DNA of 64,000 bases from contig OY292278.1 of assembly GCA_958496175.1 (NCBI GenBank), forward strand, positions 20,150,001 through 20,214,000, in the 5' to 3' direction. Under the pieces are notes generated by a model, which was given only the letters and a program-made list of their open reading frames with translations, was not told the origin of the DNA and searched no databases. The DNA comes from Sisyra terminalis. Taxonomy: Eukaryota > Arthropoda > Insecta > Neuroptera > Sisyridae. Made by a program: the position numbers and the translations under genes. This document shows positions 1 through 12,389 of the stretch, piece after piece (the stretch's first letter is position 1; each line of letters begins with the position of its first letter).

Positions 1-344
1 ATAAAACTTCCTTATAAGATGCTGAAGTTGATTTGCTTTTACTAAAATTGAAATTTAATGTCAATTAAATGGAAACTAAAAATTGGTTTCTTATTTGCGG
101 TCCCAGGGAAATATAGCACAAGAAGCTACTTTAATTAGACCTAACCAGGTTTAAAAGAGGAAAAGAAGGGACGAAGATATGGCTAATGATTCTTTAAAAA
201 TCGTAAATGATATTTTTTTCAATTTTTCTTAGTCGAAAAATATTACCTTCGGAGTTTAAACGTAATATCTAAAGAACAAGTAGAAGCAGCTGAATAAGTT
301 CTCCATAACAATAATATTTTTAATAACTACAAAGATTCAAAAAA

Positions 345-480
345 CCTACTGGTGGCCGAGTGGTCAAAATGGTCACTCCAAAACTGGTACATAATTTTCG
401 ATATGTATTGATTTCCGGATTTTTATTAACCCTTAAGTCGCTTAAGACCTTAAGAGTTATAAAGAGACAATCAATAACAG
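345..480 (+). mobile_element. tRNA-derived SINE, copy 1
   Basis: Starts CCTACTGGTGGCCGAGTGG. The TGGCCGAGTGG inside this fits the pol III A box (TRGYNNARNNG). It continues with ATGGTCACTCCAAAACTGG, a diverged B-box region, then the family body TTTTTATTAACCCTTAAGTCG and a tail with TTATAAAGAGACAATC. Similarity to the other copies runs over the whole 136 nt. The B box is badly decayed. No convincing target duplication is visible because both flanks are A-rich. Confidence 0.8.
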
Positions 481-2829
481 TTAAAAAAGAAAAAAATTAA
501 AAATTAAGCTAGAAATATGAATAATGTTCTAAAGTCAGTTTTTAGTTTTAGCAGAATTTTTTGCAGAATATTATGAAAACTAGAAAAATTTAAATATTTG
601 TGACAAAAATATTTTTTTTTTGACAATCATTAGTTCCTCTACAAAACTATTCAAGGTTGAAAAAATTCCCAGTTTTCGATAGTTCGAGGAGTTTTCTGTA
701 GAAAGTTCTCAAATTTCGGTTGAATGTTTTCTATTATACAAAACAATCAACCAAATTCGAAAATTTTCCTGAGAATTATAAGGGAATTATTATAGATTTA
801 AACAATTAAGTTGGGCAATCAAAATTCATTATGATAAATTTCTTGATACACTACTCGGTATCGTCGGTTTAATGCGGCCGAAAGAGGAAGGGCAAATTTG
901 TCAAATATAATTCAAAAAATGTTAATTTTTGCATTTGTTGTAATCTATTGGTTTGTGGCTAAATTTCCATCATGGTTCTGTTTATTTGCGATTAAAATGT
1001 AAAATAAAGATGAAAATGCAACGTGGCTAGATATTATCGTCCCTAAAACAGGCATAAGCCGATGATTTATTTTAGAGGCCAAAATTCAATTGACAACCAT
1101 GTTATCTATGGATAAAAAGATTCTCAAACTTTAAAAATGATGGCTTTAATCAAAAAATGAAAATTAATTCCTTCAAGGGGTTAAACGTAGTTATTGTAAC
1201 GCGTTTGTGGAACATATTTTTGGAGATATGCCTTTATTTCTAGGGACGCTGCAGTAAATTTCTAAAAATTTCAATAAATTTCTTCTGAAACATTAAATAT
1301 GTTTTCCAAGTTGGTGACCATGAGATCTCAAAAACGTCTAAATCTGCTTTCTTTACATAGATACCATTTTTTCAAAAATTTTAATTTTGACTTTTCCTTT
1401 GATCGTTATCAAAATTCATGTATTCCCTAAAAGAATCTAATGTTTTTTGATTTCAAACAATCCAAATCAAAGATACCATAATCACTGCTAAATGCCTTTT
1501 TTGGAGAACCTTCGAAAAACCGATAACAGTAGCAGTGTACATTAATATTTTTTTATAATCTATAAGTGTCGTTGGTTACTTAAAAGAAAGTACTATCTGA
1601 TTTATTAATACTTGTTTTTGTTCACTAAAATTCTTTTTTATAAAAAAAAATATTTAAAAAAAAACTTATTTTTTTGGCCTGGCAACTGCGTATAACTCCT
1701 TCAAGCTCGGTATTTTCACATCTAGAGAGGGATATTTATCTTCTCGGTATAATTTTACTCGAAGGATAAAAAAACAAACAAATAAATTGTTATTTTTTAA
1801 TTAACTATCTCAAGGATATGGCCTATGTATCCAAGAGTAAAAATGCCAGCCGTTTGTAGAACATCGTATTCTATGACAATGCATTAATTAAAATAATAAT
1901 TAAAACCTACTTTTCCAATAACAACTACAAAGCACAAATAATTTAATAATCATTTTCGATGAAATTTCCACATTGATGGATTTTTGATAACTGAAATCTT
2001 TCTTATAAAATCCCTATATTTTAAGGCGCTTGTTTTTTAATATTCCTAACGAATAAATGATACCATAAAAAAATAATAACGAACCTGGATTAAATAACCA
2101 ATTAAACGTAAAACACTCATTTTCTGTATTTCAAAGTCTGCGAATTTAAGAAAAGAAATAACATTTAAAAATATGGACATATGGACATTGAAAAAAACAA
2201 GTGAAACTTAAATTAAACAGTCTCAGTATCAAATGTACTGTTTTGTCATACAAAAAATGTACAAAACCTTATTGTAACTTAATAAATGACTAAATTAATT
2301 AGATAATTAGAAATTTTCGTAAATTTTCAAACAAATATTAGTCTATTTTGATTAGTGGAACATTAGCTGAAACTAGTTACACATTATATCAACATTGAAA
2401 GTTGGAAACTATATTTAACTGTCAACAAATATTGCAATGTTTGAAACATGATTGTAGCATTCTGATAGATATTTCCGATTAAGTTTAGTTACTTGCAAAC
2501 TTTTACCTGAATTGATACTATTGATCGTTTAACATAATTAATGGATGGTTTCTTGGACAAGTTTTTATATTTATGCATTTTCATTTGATTTATCTATATT
2601 AGGTTGCATTCAGTGCTTTCTGACAAGTGTAAGAAATACTATAATAGCTATCGGATATGAATCATATCTGCTATAAGTGCTTATTGGATGTGAGAATATA
2701 AATAAGGTAATCCCCTAACTTTTTCGATTTCGATGGATAATTTAGTAAGGGTGAACAAATTGTGAAACAAATGTGTCTATTTGCTGTCCAAAAAATAATT
2801 ACTTCAGTATAAGTTGGGGATCATTTATA

Positions 2830-3096
2830 TACGAGTAGATGATAAAAATCAGATCTCAACTTTTATATTTTTTTAAATAAGAAGAAAATTCAGGTTATTT
2901 AAGATCTTTTTGTTTTTTTAGTTTTTATTTAATATTTTATTGTTCAATTAGCTACGTTTCGTTACTAAAAATCAGATCTCAGCTTTTTGTTACGATTAGT
3001 AACGAAACGTAGCTAATTGATCAATAAAATATTAAATAAAAAATAAAAAAACAAAAAGATCTTAAATAACCTGAATTTTCTTCTTATTTAAAAAAA
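2830..3096. mobile_element. Palindromic (fold-back) element, family C copy 1
   Basis: Two inverted arms: AAGAAGAAAATTCAGG...CTACGTTTCGTTACT on the left and AGTAACGAAACGTAG...CCTGAATTTTCTTCTT on the right. The element is flanked by an 11-bp direct duplication GATCATTTATA at 2819-2829 and 3097-3107. The left end carries the family terminus AGATGATAAAA followed by CAGATCTCA. The right end is truncated in the TTTAAAAAA stretch. The centre is shortened and has lost the CUGA strand of the hammerhead-like module, keeping only the hairpin and GAAACGTAG. Confidence 0.85.
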
Positions 3097-3318
3097 GATC
3101 ATTTATAAGTTACTTAAGCTTACCATTTATAGCCCTCCCCCCTATTAGTACAATAAAAGTGTCTCATGTAATTAATGAATGCCGTTTGCTTGTATTTAAT
3201 AAAAGAGAATAGGTACACCTGAATGAAATATTATGTGGGTGAATCGAAATATACAAAGACTTAATACAATCCGAGTAAAAGTGTATTCCTTTGTGCAGAA
3301 TAAGCCTTAGTGTTGAAA

Positions 3319-3326
3319 AAACTTAC
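3319..3326 (-). other. 5' splice site of the CadN exon
   Basis: On the minus strand the exon ends ...GACTCTGA|GTAAGTTT, a strong match to the GTAAGT donor consensus. The exon leaves two bases of a split codon. If this donor were skipped, the frame would hit TAA directly (GAG TAA), which supports it as the true exon end. Confidence 0.9.
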
Positions 3327-3765
3327 TCAGAGTCTTTCTTTTGGTTTTCCGGAATCTCAGCCTCGTAACTTGGCATGTAAAATTGTGGAGCGCGTTTTCC
3401 TCCGACGATCGATAAGCGTTCCTCGGGAGTTGATTGGAATCGGCGTTCATCAACACGTCCATTCTGATCCTCGGCTTTCACATACAAAACATATTCCATA
3501 TCCAATTGGAACACGTCTGTGCCACGTGTCCGCACAACACCTGAACGTTCATCCACCTCAAATCGTCCTCCGGTTCTATCCCGTACAATGAAATAATGAA
3601 TATTATGATCCGTGTCCGGATCGCGAGCTTGCAATGTGAAAACGGGGGTATTGGGTGGTGCATTGAGCTGGACCACAGCTTGCATGGGCAACGGCCGGTT
3701 GATAAAGTACGGGGGTTCATCGTTGACGTCTTTCACGAGAATAATAACTCGTTGATTATCAGTAT
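3327..3765 (-). CDS. CadN: Internal exon of neural (N-type) cadherin, extracellular cadherin repeats
   Basis: One internal exon of a classical-type insect N-cadherin, a calcium-dependent homophilic adhesion protein of neurons that acts at the cell surface in axon patterning. The exon lies between a minus-strand acceptor TTTTCAG|AT and a donor GA|GTAAGT. It is 439 nt: 2 nt of a split codon, 145 full codons, then 2 nt (phase 1 in, phase 2 out). Numbering from the split codon, residues 13-17 are the calcium linker DVNDE, followed by PPYF. DPD is at 49-51, the FEVDERSG strand at 69-76, YVLYVKAED at 92-100, and the next repeat starts with IPEN at 138-141. The exon therefore holds the end of one EC repeat, one whole repeat and the start of the next. 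The second linker is atypical (GGKRAPQF at 122-129 instead of DxNDNxPxF). The match to the N-terminal half of Drosophila CadN is recognised from memory of the family and is very close. The reading frame is open throughout. The upstream methionine in the same frame is intronic and is not a start. Confidence 0.95.
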
Positions 3766-3790
3766 CTGAAAATTTCACGTTTCAAATTAA
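3766..3790 (-). other. 3' splice site of the CadN exon
   Basis: On the minus strand the exon is preceded by GTGAAATTTTCAG. It has the invariant AG and a short T-rich tract. An A/T-rich stretch containing TATTAAT lies about 30 nt upstream and could serve as branch point. The intron interrupts the codon after its first base. Confidence 0.85.
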
Positions 3791-4460
3791 TATTTTTAAT
3801 GGAATATTTAAATATTTTATCATTGAATTAACGAGGAAAAAAATATTTGCTAACTACGAACGTGTTTCAAATAAATACACATCATTCATAATTAATAGAA
3901 ATAAAAACAAATTTAAGCGTTTTTTAAAAAAAAGCAATATAACTAAAAGATTCTTTGTTTAATACAACAAATCTATTAACTTTTTTCAGAAATTAATCGA
4001 TAATTTCGTACAAATTACAACGAAAATAAAAATTATTAACAGCAAAAAAAAACAGCAAACCCACAAAGTACATGAAAACATGAAGATATTTTTACAAAGA
4101 ATACTTACATCGTAATCCTATTAGAAGGATTGAAAGAAAGCATGGAACAGAAAGAAATTACATTAAGGGTTTATTTGATTTCGTTTTTCTCGTCAAATAA
4201 AAATCAATTGGAAACAAGAGTGATTTATACAAATGTGATACGACAAAATTCTAATTCATCCATAAATTCTTAGCAGCAAGAATAAAAATGATTTTCTTTT
4301 GTAAAATAGAATTATTTTTATTCATTTGCCACCCTCTTCGTTTGGAACGGGGTTAACGACTTAGGTCTAAAAATATATTCAAAGTGCTGAAAAGATTTAT
4401 GAAGTAAAAGATTCGACTAATAGACCTTAAATTCTTGTTTTTTCAGCTTGTTTCTTAATT

Positions 4461-4772
4461 GTTATTTACCGTCGCTTTATAACAAACCAAGATCTTTAGC
4501 AACTCTAGGGTTAATAAAAGTCGATATGGTACGATACGAGATTCGAAACCAGTACCTACTTGTTTTTTGTTGTCACTTCATAACTATGAAGGGTTTTAGC
4601 GACTCTAGAGTTAGTAAAAATCTATAATCGAAAAATATTGGAAATTTGCTCGATACGAGGATCGTACCCAAAACCTATCAGTTTTGGAGCGGAAACCTAG
4701 CCCACTCGGCCACCAGTAGGCTTTCTACTAGTTTAGAAGCGGCAACATTGACCACTCAGCCACCCATAGACT
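4461..4772 (-). mobile_element. SINE copy 2a, split by a nested SINE
   Basis: The body and B-box half lie at 4461-4560 (minus-strand B box GGTTTCGAATCTC). The tRNA-like head lies at 4730-4772 (minus strand CTATGGGTGGCTGAGTGGTC). Removing the intervening 164 nt joins the two parts into one continuous family sequence. This copy was therefore inserted first and later interrupted by copy 2b. Confidence 0.85.
4561..4724 (-). mobile_element. SINE copy 2b, inserted into copy 2a
   Basis: Full-length 164-bp copy. Read on the minus strand it begins GCCTACTGGTGGCCGAGTGG, has a B-box region GGGTACGATCC, and ends in AGTGACAACAAAAAACA. It is bounded by CTACT at 4556-4560 and 4725-4729, a 5-bp target duplication within the host SINE. 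It is oriented the same way as its host. Confidence 0.85.
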
Positions 4773-6566
4773 TTTTTCAGCTTTTAGGAAGGGAAAACTC
4801 AAGACAAATAATAAATATTCTTTTATTTTAATTTACTCAATAAAAAAGAGAAAAATTGACCAAAATTGTTTCTTAAATTCTAGAAAGGATGGCCACTTAT
4901 GTATGGTCATAAAAAATGTTAGTTGTAGTCATTTTTTTTTAAATATTTAAGTCCTTATTCTCCCATAAAAATGGGTAGTTACAAACAAGAAGGTTCGTAA
5001 CACTTTCATCAATGCTATTATGAATATTTTTATACACTCATAAAAAAAGCTTTAATGTCAGAAACAAGAAGCTTTTCGATTCCGAAAACAGCTCCTCCAT
5101 GCCTCATTTTCAATATTAACTGCACCAAAACCTTGTGAACGTTCAGCAAATATTACATAAAACGCGGACAAAATTCACGTTTATTACATTTACGTATTAT
5201 AACCACGTACGAAAGTCATTTTTTAAACAAATTTATGCGGCACATTTTTATTATATTGGACAAACATGTTTCTACAGCGGGGTACGCGTTGCTAAAATGA
5301 GGAATAAATGTATTTTCTTGCTCGCTTTTATATCGATATTACATATCTATCGGGCTTTTTTCTTGTATGGAATCCCCAGTGGTTTTTTTATTCTTTTTTT
5401 TAATATAAAGCGAATGTTGAGTGTACATACATTCTTCATTCGATTTATAACACGTGTATCACCTATCATCAACCCCAAAATTTGCACCACCCTTTCGTTT
5501 CATCTCCATAAAACTCGCATAAATTTACATTTTTGCATTCTAGCAAGGGTTAACAGAAAAATTAGAGGCATTTGCATTTTTTTTAAAATTGAAGCCATAA
5601 ATTTCCAAATTAAGCTTGTCATTACAAAAAATGCATGGTAAAGTATCCAATTCCCTTGTTGTAGGTTGCATTAATCTCTTATAAGTAGAAACGCTAGGAA
5701 ATTATACAACATTACTTGGACAACATGGAAGTTTAGTAATTTCGGCCCTGACATTTACCCTAATCAGTTTCGTTTCATTCATACATTTATTTTCATTACG
5801 ATAAGAGACTTGAACCGTAAAGTTAGAAAATGCGACTCCATACAGAAGAAAGGCTATGAATTTGTACCGTAGAAGTTTTTATCAGATTGACCAAAATTCT
5901 ATAATACTTTTACATGCCTAAGATTTAAATGTGTGTGTTCATAGGCTTTGCATTCAACATCCTGCTGTGTGGTCACCAAACTATAAGAATGAATAAAAGG
6001 AGAGTGGTCAAGCATAATGAGATGAAAGATGATCTAAAAATTTTTTGAGGGTTTTTAGATTTAAGAAAAATAAAATTGACAGTAAAATTTTGAGTTAAAT
6101 GTGCATGAGATGGAAGAATCTGTACTTAGAATAATTAAGAAACATATCTGAGCCATTATAAAAGAGGTTAACCACATGTGGAGAATAATCAATTATAAAT
6201 CAGTAGAGGATCTAAACAGTTAGTCAATCAGTATGTTATAAAATTAAAGTGATTGTTAAGAATATTTATTAGACTTCACAAAAATATGGACCAATAATTA
6301 TGACAATATGTTGGCTTATGTTTAAATTGGCCATTTGTGCTACATAACTGTAACATTAGAGCTATTAAGGGCCTTAAATCAAAACAGTTTTAATCACATA
6401 GGCTCTTAAAATATGAGTTTCAAAAACTATAATTTTAAATTGTTTTTCTTTATTTTATTTTTTAATTGTTGGGTAAAAATATTACGGTTCGTATTATACA
6501 AGTATGTGTGTGGGACCTAAAAAAAGTAAAGATAAATACAATTGAATTTTAATCTTTAACTTTAGA
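4773..6566. other. AT-rich intron without recognised element
   Basis: Contains the longest open frame of the window (5135-5641, plus strand, 168 codons). Its product is rich in F, I, Y and K and matches nothing I recognise. No splice or promoter context supports it. I see nothing else specific here. Confidence 0.5.
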
Positions 6567-6813
6567 CTCTAGAGCAGTTTGATGAGTCAGTCTCGTGGGT
6601 TCGGTGGATATCATGTTTTAATGATTTGGATCTTTGTTCTTAATGTTTTTTTTTCATTTTCTGCACATACACAATCTGTATAAATATATACCTATATTTT
6701 CAATTTAAGTAAATCATACACAATTTTTCCAATTAAAAAGGGTTCGTTGAACGAATATATAAAACCGATGAGGGTCAGTACCATCAATAAAGTTAAGAAT
6801 CACTGTTCTAGAG
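6567..6813. mobile_element. hAT-like non-autonomous element with 8-bp target duplication
   Basis: A 231-bp element at 6575-6805 starting CAGTTTGATGAG and ending TTAAGAATCACTG. These are the CAG...CTG termini typical of hAT elements. It is flanked by CTCTAGAG (6567-6574) and TTCTAGAG (6806-6813), identical at 7 of 8 positions. It shares the internal block AAAAGGGTTCGTTGAACG with the relative at 62935 (there ACAAGGGTTCGATAAATG). No transposase frame is present. Confidence 0.75.
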
Positions 6814-9800
6814 TCCAGAGAAAATTAATATAATGTAGGAGTTAAACCACTTTACATACTTTTGTAAGATTGTTTTTTGAACCTCACTTAAATCTATTCT
6901 AAGTGGTATAATGGTATAATATAATGGTATAATTCACATAAGTAATATAAATAAGAACTGCATGGGTAAAAGCACGATTCAAACATTGATTTATAGAATT
7001 GAAACATTTTTTGTCACTGTATGTCGTTATAGGCAGACTCCATATTGGCAGACGAAAGAAAAAATGGGTACCGTATCCGAAAAAGTTCCCAACATCTATA
7101 GTAACGGGAAGAAGAAAAAGAAAGAGATAATCCTTATTCAATCTTGAAAATTCCCGCCTCTATCTACTGAGCAAAACCATAATGAAACGCAAATAAAAAT
7201 ATTAACATCTGCAATTTTCTAATCTTTTTCAACTTAAACAAATTAAATATGCGGAAAATTGGGGTTGCACAACGACTTTCAGCATTCTTATAATTATATT
7301 AAAGCAAAATTTTTCAAGTGATAGTAAGTGTACCTATTCCGGTTCAAAAAACAAGACATTTCACAAAAAATGAAGCTTTGCAGCATTTCGTTTTAACTCT
7401 TCTAGGCTATTATTTATTTTCAAAATAAAATACCTCAACAAGGAAAACTTTGACGACATTTTCTTTTTATTTTGATTTTCCTCTTCTAGATTTTTTCTCA
7501 AAGTTTATTCACTTTGAAGCATTTTCTCAGTGACACACTTAACAACTATAAACGTCCTTTGAGATATTACCAGCTGTTCGAAGAAGCAGTAAAGCCAAAG
7601 ATTTTCAAAAGAAGGATAATATAAGCCGTTAATATGCAAAGAAAATTATTTTTATTACCTCATAATGGTTTTTTAAACGTAAATTAGTTTTAGTTTATAT
7701 TTTTTTTTGATTTGACAAATTCATTGAGCTTTCGTCAAGTAAAAGCTTCTACAAGTTCAAGAAGCAGTCAATACTGGTTAGTCATTTGAACTTTTACTAA
7801 AAGCTCCCTGATGGGTCAATATATCATTCATGCTCGACTAGCCACAGTCCATTTTTCTTCTAGAATTAGCTGTTAATATCAGAGAAAATGGGAATATAAT
7901 TTAACGAAAAGGGAAAAAACACGATTATGTATCGTACATATTTACCTTGCCATTTCTTGGCAACAATATCGTCCCATCTCTTTTTTTCTATTTCTTTATG
8001 AAACTATGCACCCTGTTCTTTTAATCAAAACAAAGAAGAAACGAATGAGTCAGCCGGGCTATTCTTCCTGGATACATCCCTTCCTTTTAGAGCGATCCAT
8101 TATATCCCTTTTTGTAGAAATGTTATGTCAACATGTTTCGTTGTTCCGGAACACATATTTGTATACAGTGAAACCTAAATAAACCCTTTATGTATGTTTT
8201 CCAGGTACAAATATATCATCGTTCATGGGGAGGAAAAGGATGGCGTGATTCTTCCGAGATTAAAGCTCTTCGATCCACTTGAAGCTTTATCCCGGATTAA
8301 GTGTAAGGCAACACTAACTGGATGACAGGTAACTTGAGACCACTGACTACAGTATGGCCTCTAAACAGGAACAACCACAAATAAATAATCAAAAGTCAAT
8401 TATCGAATTAACATAGTGGAGATCAGTCGAGTTCATGTGCGATTTGCCTAAGAAATGCTAATTTTCATAATTATATCTTTCGAGAGTCTGGAATTTTTTT
8501 CAAGTCGTGTCGTGAATCGAAAGGTGACCCTTTCCTCGACGAAGTTCAAGATCTAAATTTGAATTACAAACGAATGTTCCCGCCTGCGAAATGTTTCAAC
8601 ATTTTAAGCATCCGTGTAATTTATAAGGGAAAAAATGCATTTGCATAAGAAATGCAATCGAGACATAAGCGCACGCGGACAACACGGGTCTTTTGTTTAG
8701 GAATTTTTTTCGCTCATATTCTATTTTTGTATGTTTGAATTATAAAAAACACACGAGTGCGAATCGACCAACCCTCCTCTTCCTGTTTGACGCTCTATAA
8801 AAAGATTTTTTATCCCAACGAAAACAGCACCTATATGTGTAATAAAAGAAGGGAACAAAAAGCGGGAATTCACAACAGGATGTTACAAAATATATTCTTT
8901 TTGTGAATATTATTTTCAGAGTATAATTTTTTATTCGTTTTTTAAGCCGAACAGTAATTATCTTTTTGCGAGAATTTCAATCAACTTCAAACAATGAAGA
9001 CTTTGTCACAATACTTCAAAGTTAAATTAAGTTTGCTTTCAATGGCGTTAAAATGAGTTGGCTTTTTTACTAAGACCAGAAAAAAAAACCTTTCTGCTCA
9101 AATCTTTTAAGTTTCTATTGAAAAGCATAACAATTTGGCATAATTACATAATTATCTTTGATACTAAAACATTCTAGCACCTCTCAAAGTAAAAGCTCGG
9201 GTTGGGAAATTAAGCTTTTGAATATTAAAAGTTTTGAATTCAAAGTTCTAAGACCGACGGATAAGTTACTTTAAGTTATAGAAACGCAAATTTTGGTTAT
9301 TTGCTTCAAACACATTAAACTTTTATTAATTATATTAACTTAAAAAAAAAAGTTTTAATTACTTTAAAATGTTTTAAAATTTCGGTATCTTTACTTAAGA
9401 ACAGCGTCTACGTTAAATCTTTGACACAAAAAGTCTTTTGATTCAATCCTATTAATAATAATCCTTTTAAATCTAAATTTTACCACAAAAATCAAACTTT
9501 ACTATTGTACAAAATTTTCTTTGGCTTTGAATACAAAAACGATACCTAACATTTAATAAGATCACTGAGCAGGGTTTTATGATAAACAAATTTATATACT
9601 TAAATGAAAATTTATAGAAAATTCCCAAAAGAAAAACATTTTTTTCAGTTTTATCTTAAATGTCTGGCCAATTTTTTTTAAGCTAACGGAAAAAATGAAA
9701 TACCAAAATAAGTTTATGATAAATACATTATTTACCTATACGTATCGATTTTAAGTTACTTTAGTATAGTAAAGCGTTATGTAAATATCGTCTGGATTGG

Positions 9801-12180
9801 AAAATATTGTATCTGCTTATCTTATTGTCGTTTTTTTATGAGCAAGAATTCCCATAATTCAAACAGTAAATATAGGAATATTATTTATTTCAACGTCATT
9901 TGTTTGAAAGTTCTTTGTATGGATTAAATATTTAAGGTCAAATAAAAAATTCAGATTGAGATATTGTAAAATAAGTTAAACAAATCAGTTTTACAAAGTT
10001 TCACTTTGAACATTCATTATAGAATTTCTTAATACTTTAATAAAAGGTATGACTACGTCGCGAAACAATAAATATAAAACATATACAATAAAGTGATAAC
10101 TTCGATACTTTTTCATTATAAGTTTAGCAACTAATTTAACTTTTATTCCATACTTATTACAATTCTTTAAGTTGAAATATTAAATGTTCCAGAGTTTCGA
10201 TAAAAAGTCTCTTTGAAAATTGTATCATTTTACCTTATGGCTTGAGAAAAATACAATTGGAAAATCAAAATTGGGAAGGTTTCCTTGCCATTTTTTACGC
10301 AACATGTTACATTAAGAAAGTAGGCATTGAAGAGGTACTATTTCTTTCGGCGTAAATATTTCTCTTTTTCGCGATCAAAGGTTTTCTACATTTATCGTAT
10401 ACTGGTTTTTCATCTTTTTCACAATATGGCACATGTATTTACAATATTTACAATATTCACAGTATGGTAAATTTCAACTTGTAAAATGTAATGAATTGGT
10501 AATAATAATGGAAAAATAAGAAAATAATAGCAGAAATAAAAAAATTAAGGTCTACTCAATAGCACAGTGGTATTGCTTACTCTATGGACGCTCTATAAGC
10601 CAATGAGTGCTTCCCAAAGTTACTGGAAATTTGTACTTCCAAAGCTTATATAAAATTTTGCTTTATAAGTACATGTTAGGGCTTTGCTAGGTTTTCATGT
10701 TAAAGTTAAGTAAAATAAAACAGCTTAAGTTTCATTAAAATTGAATGTTCTTATTTATATCATAGGGGAACCGGAAAGTAATATCGTTTATAAACTTATA
10801 AACTTTCCCTTGCCATTTATCGGCTTATGAGCTATGTCAAATTTTATTTGAGACATTTTAAGATTATGGTCACTTGTTTATTGTTTAAATTTGAAATAAA
10901 AAGCTAGACATATGTTCGAAGAAATACAAATTCAATTTTGTATGCTCATTGAATTTCAAAGGATAGTAACGCAAAGCTGCTACCGAAAACATTTTTTAAC
11001 TAATTGAAGTGCATTTGACGTTCATTAATGTCAATGAGTATTTTTAAGTACAAATTCGATAATTTTTAATTCTCCAATTCGTACCAGCAAAAAAGGATCA
11101 AATTTTAAACAATACATGTGTTAAACAATATATTTTATTTTAATCATATAATAAGAGAAGATTTTGCATCAATTTCATGTTAAACAGTCAAAAAACTGCC
11201 AAATATTCCTAATCAATCATGATTAACCAACTAAGCACCCAAAAGTTCCCAAAAAATTTCAATAGAAAATTTAATCAAGCAACACGAATACAAAACTATT
11301 TCGAAGGAAAACCCTGGAAAAAAATAGTAAATTAAGGGCAGGTGATATTGCTGTACCAACCATAGTAGTTTAAAACTGTTCCTAGGATTTCTATTTATTT
11401 CAATCGATAGGCTCGTTTCTAAGTGGCAAAAAATTATTCAGTATCTGATTTTCTGGTATTATGCTTAATAATCGATTGATTTTTACTAATTAAGTCTTAA
11501 AAATATGCACAATTGATATCAAGAGGTTAATAATATTATGGATGGTTGCAACATTGATTAAAAATTTAACTTGTTTCAAAATTTTGTTTTAATTTTATGT
11601 AGAAAAATAACATTACTTTTCGGTCCCTCTAATAAATTGGTATTGATTTCAATTTGGGTCAACATTATTTAACCTAATGTTTAATCTCAATCGAATCAAA
11701 GTATTGTCTTTTAGACGACAAATAAAAATTAAAGGAATTCAATATTTTAATTTTACATAGTTACTTTGTTACATATAAATCTAAAGATAATTTTCCATCA
11801 ATCATCCAAATTATTATTTTGAAATTTATGTGTTGGCAAATATCTTATATCAATATTAAACATTTGATATCTAAAAAGTCGTATTTTGTTGTTGTTACTA
11901 AGGAGAAAAAGATTATCGTAGAAAACCGACTACGTATTATAAATTTCAATAGAAAACGAAATCAGTAGGCAATATTTAACCTTAATCAATTGAACTATAA
12001 AATTTTTCTATCCGAAACAATTAGGATTACTTCAGATGAGTTAATTTTGTTTTTAAAGAATTTCTGAAGCTAAATAATTAAAAGCACAATTGAGAAATCA
12101 AGGAGTGAATGAAAGCAGAAGTAGTTGTTTTATTTAACAGGTACTAAAGAATTTAGGTGCAAATGTTTTATGTTGCAGAG
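6814..12180. other. Long intronic stretch, mostly without recognised elements
   Basis: Mostly A/T-rich sequence. A less AT-rich part at about 8020-8880 has no open frame of note and could be regulatory. At about 10553-10600 a short tRNA-like A-box match (TAGCACAGTGGTA) occurs without a B box. I see no gene in this stretch. Confidence 0.5.
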
Positions 12181-12389
12181 GATAAAATAGAAGTTTTCAA
12201 GAAAAAAGGAAGAATTAGAATCGGAGACTGGTTAAGAGAAGAGTTGACTATTTCTCCCTGAAATCTAATGAAGAATTTATGTGAAATTTAATTTTTTGAA
12301 AAAAAAAAGACAAAATGGAAATATTCAAGAAAAAAGGAAGAGTTGGAATCCTAGACCGGTTAAAAGAAGAGCTGACTATTTCTTTCTGA
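12181..12389 (+). repeat. Duplicated 81-bp unit
   Basis: 12181-12261 and 12309-12389 are two diverged copies, offset by 128 bp. Both contain TTCAAGAAAAAAGGAAGA and end GACTATTTCT. In both, one forward frame reads through 26 codons and stops at the same TGA. However, the differences between copies are not concentrated at silent positions, so a coding origin is not supported. Confidence 0.6.

Larger units (their letters stand above)
1..3318 (-). other. CadN intron downstream of the exon (partial)
   Basis: No frame with cadherin-like or other recognisable protein similarity is seen here. The stretch holds a SINE copy at 345-480 and a palindromic element at 2830-3096 with its target duplications. 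The rest (1-344, 481-2818, 3108-3318) is AT-rich sequence in which I see nothing specific. The next 3' exon of the gene lies outside the window. Confidence 0.8.

Noticed and set aside
3310..3591. Plus-strand 93-codon open frame over the CadN exon
   Set aside because: Antisense shadow of the conserved exon. The minus-strand frame has clear cadherin motifs and splice sites.
10553..10610. tRNA gene or tRNA-like SINE (A-box match TAGCACAGTGGTA)
   Set aside because: No B box follows at the expected distance, no cloverleaf can be drawn, and no other copy was found in the window.
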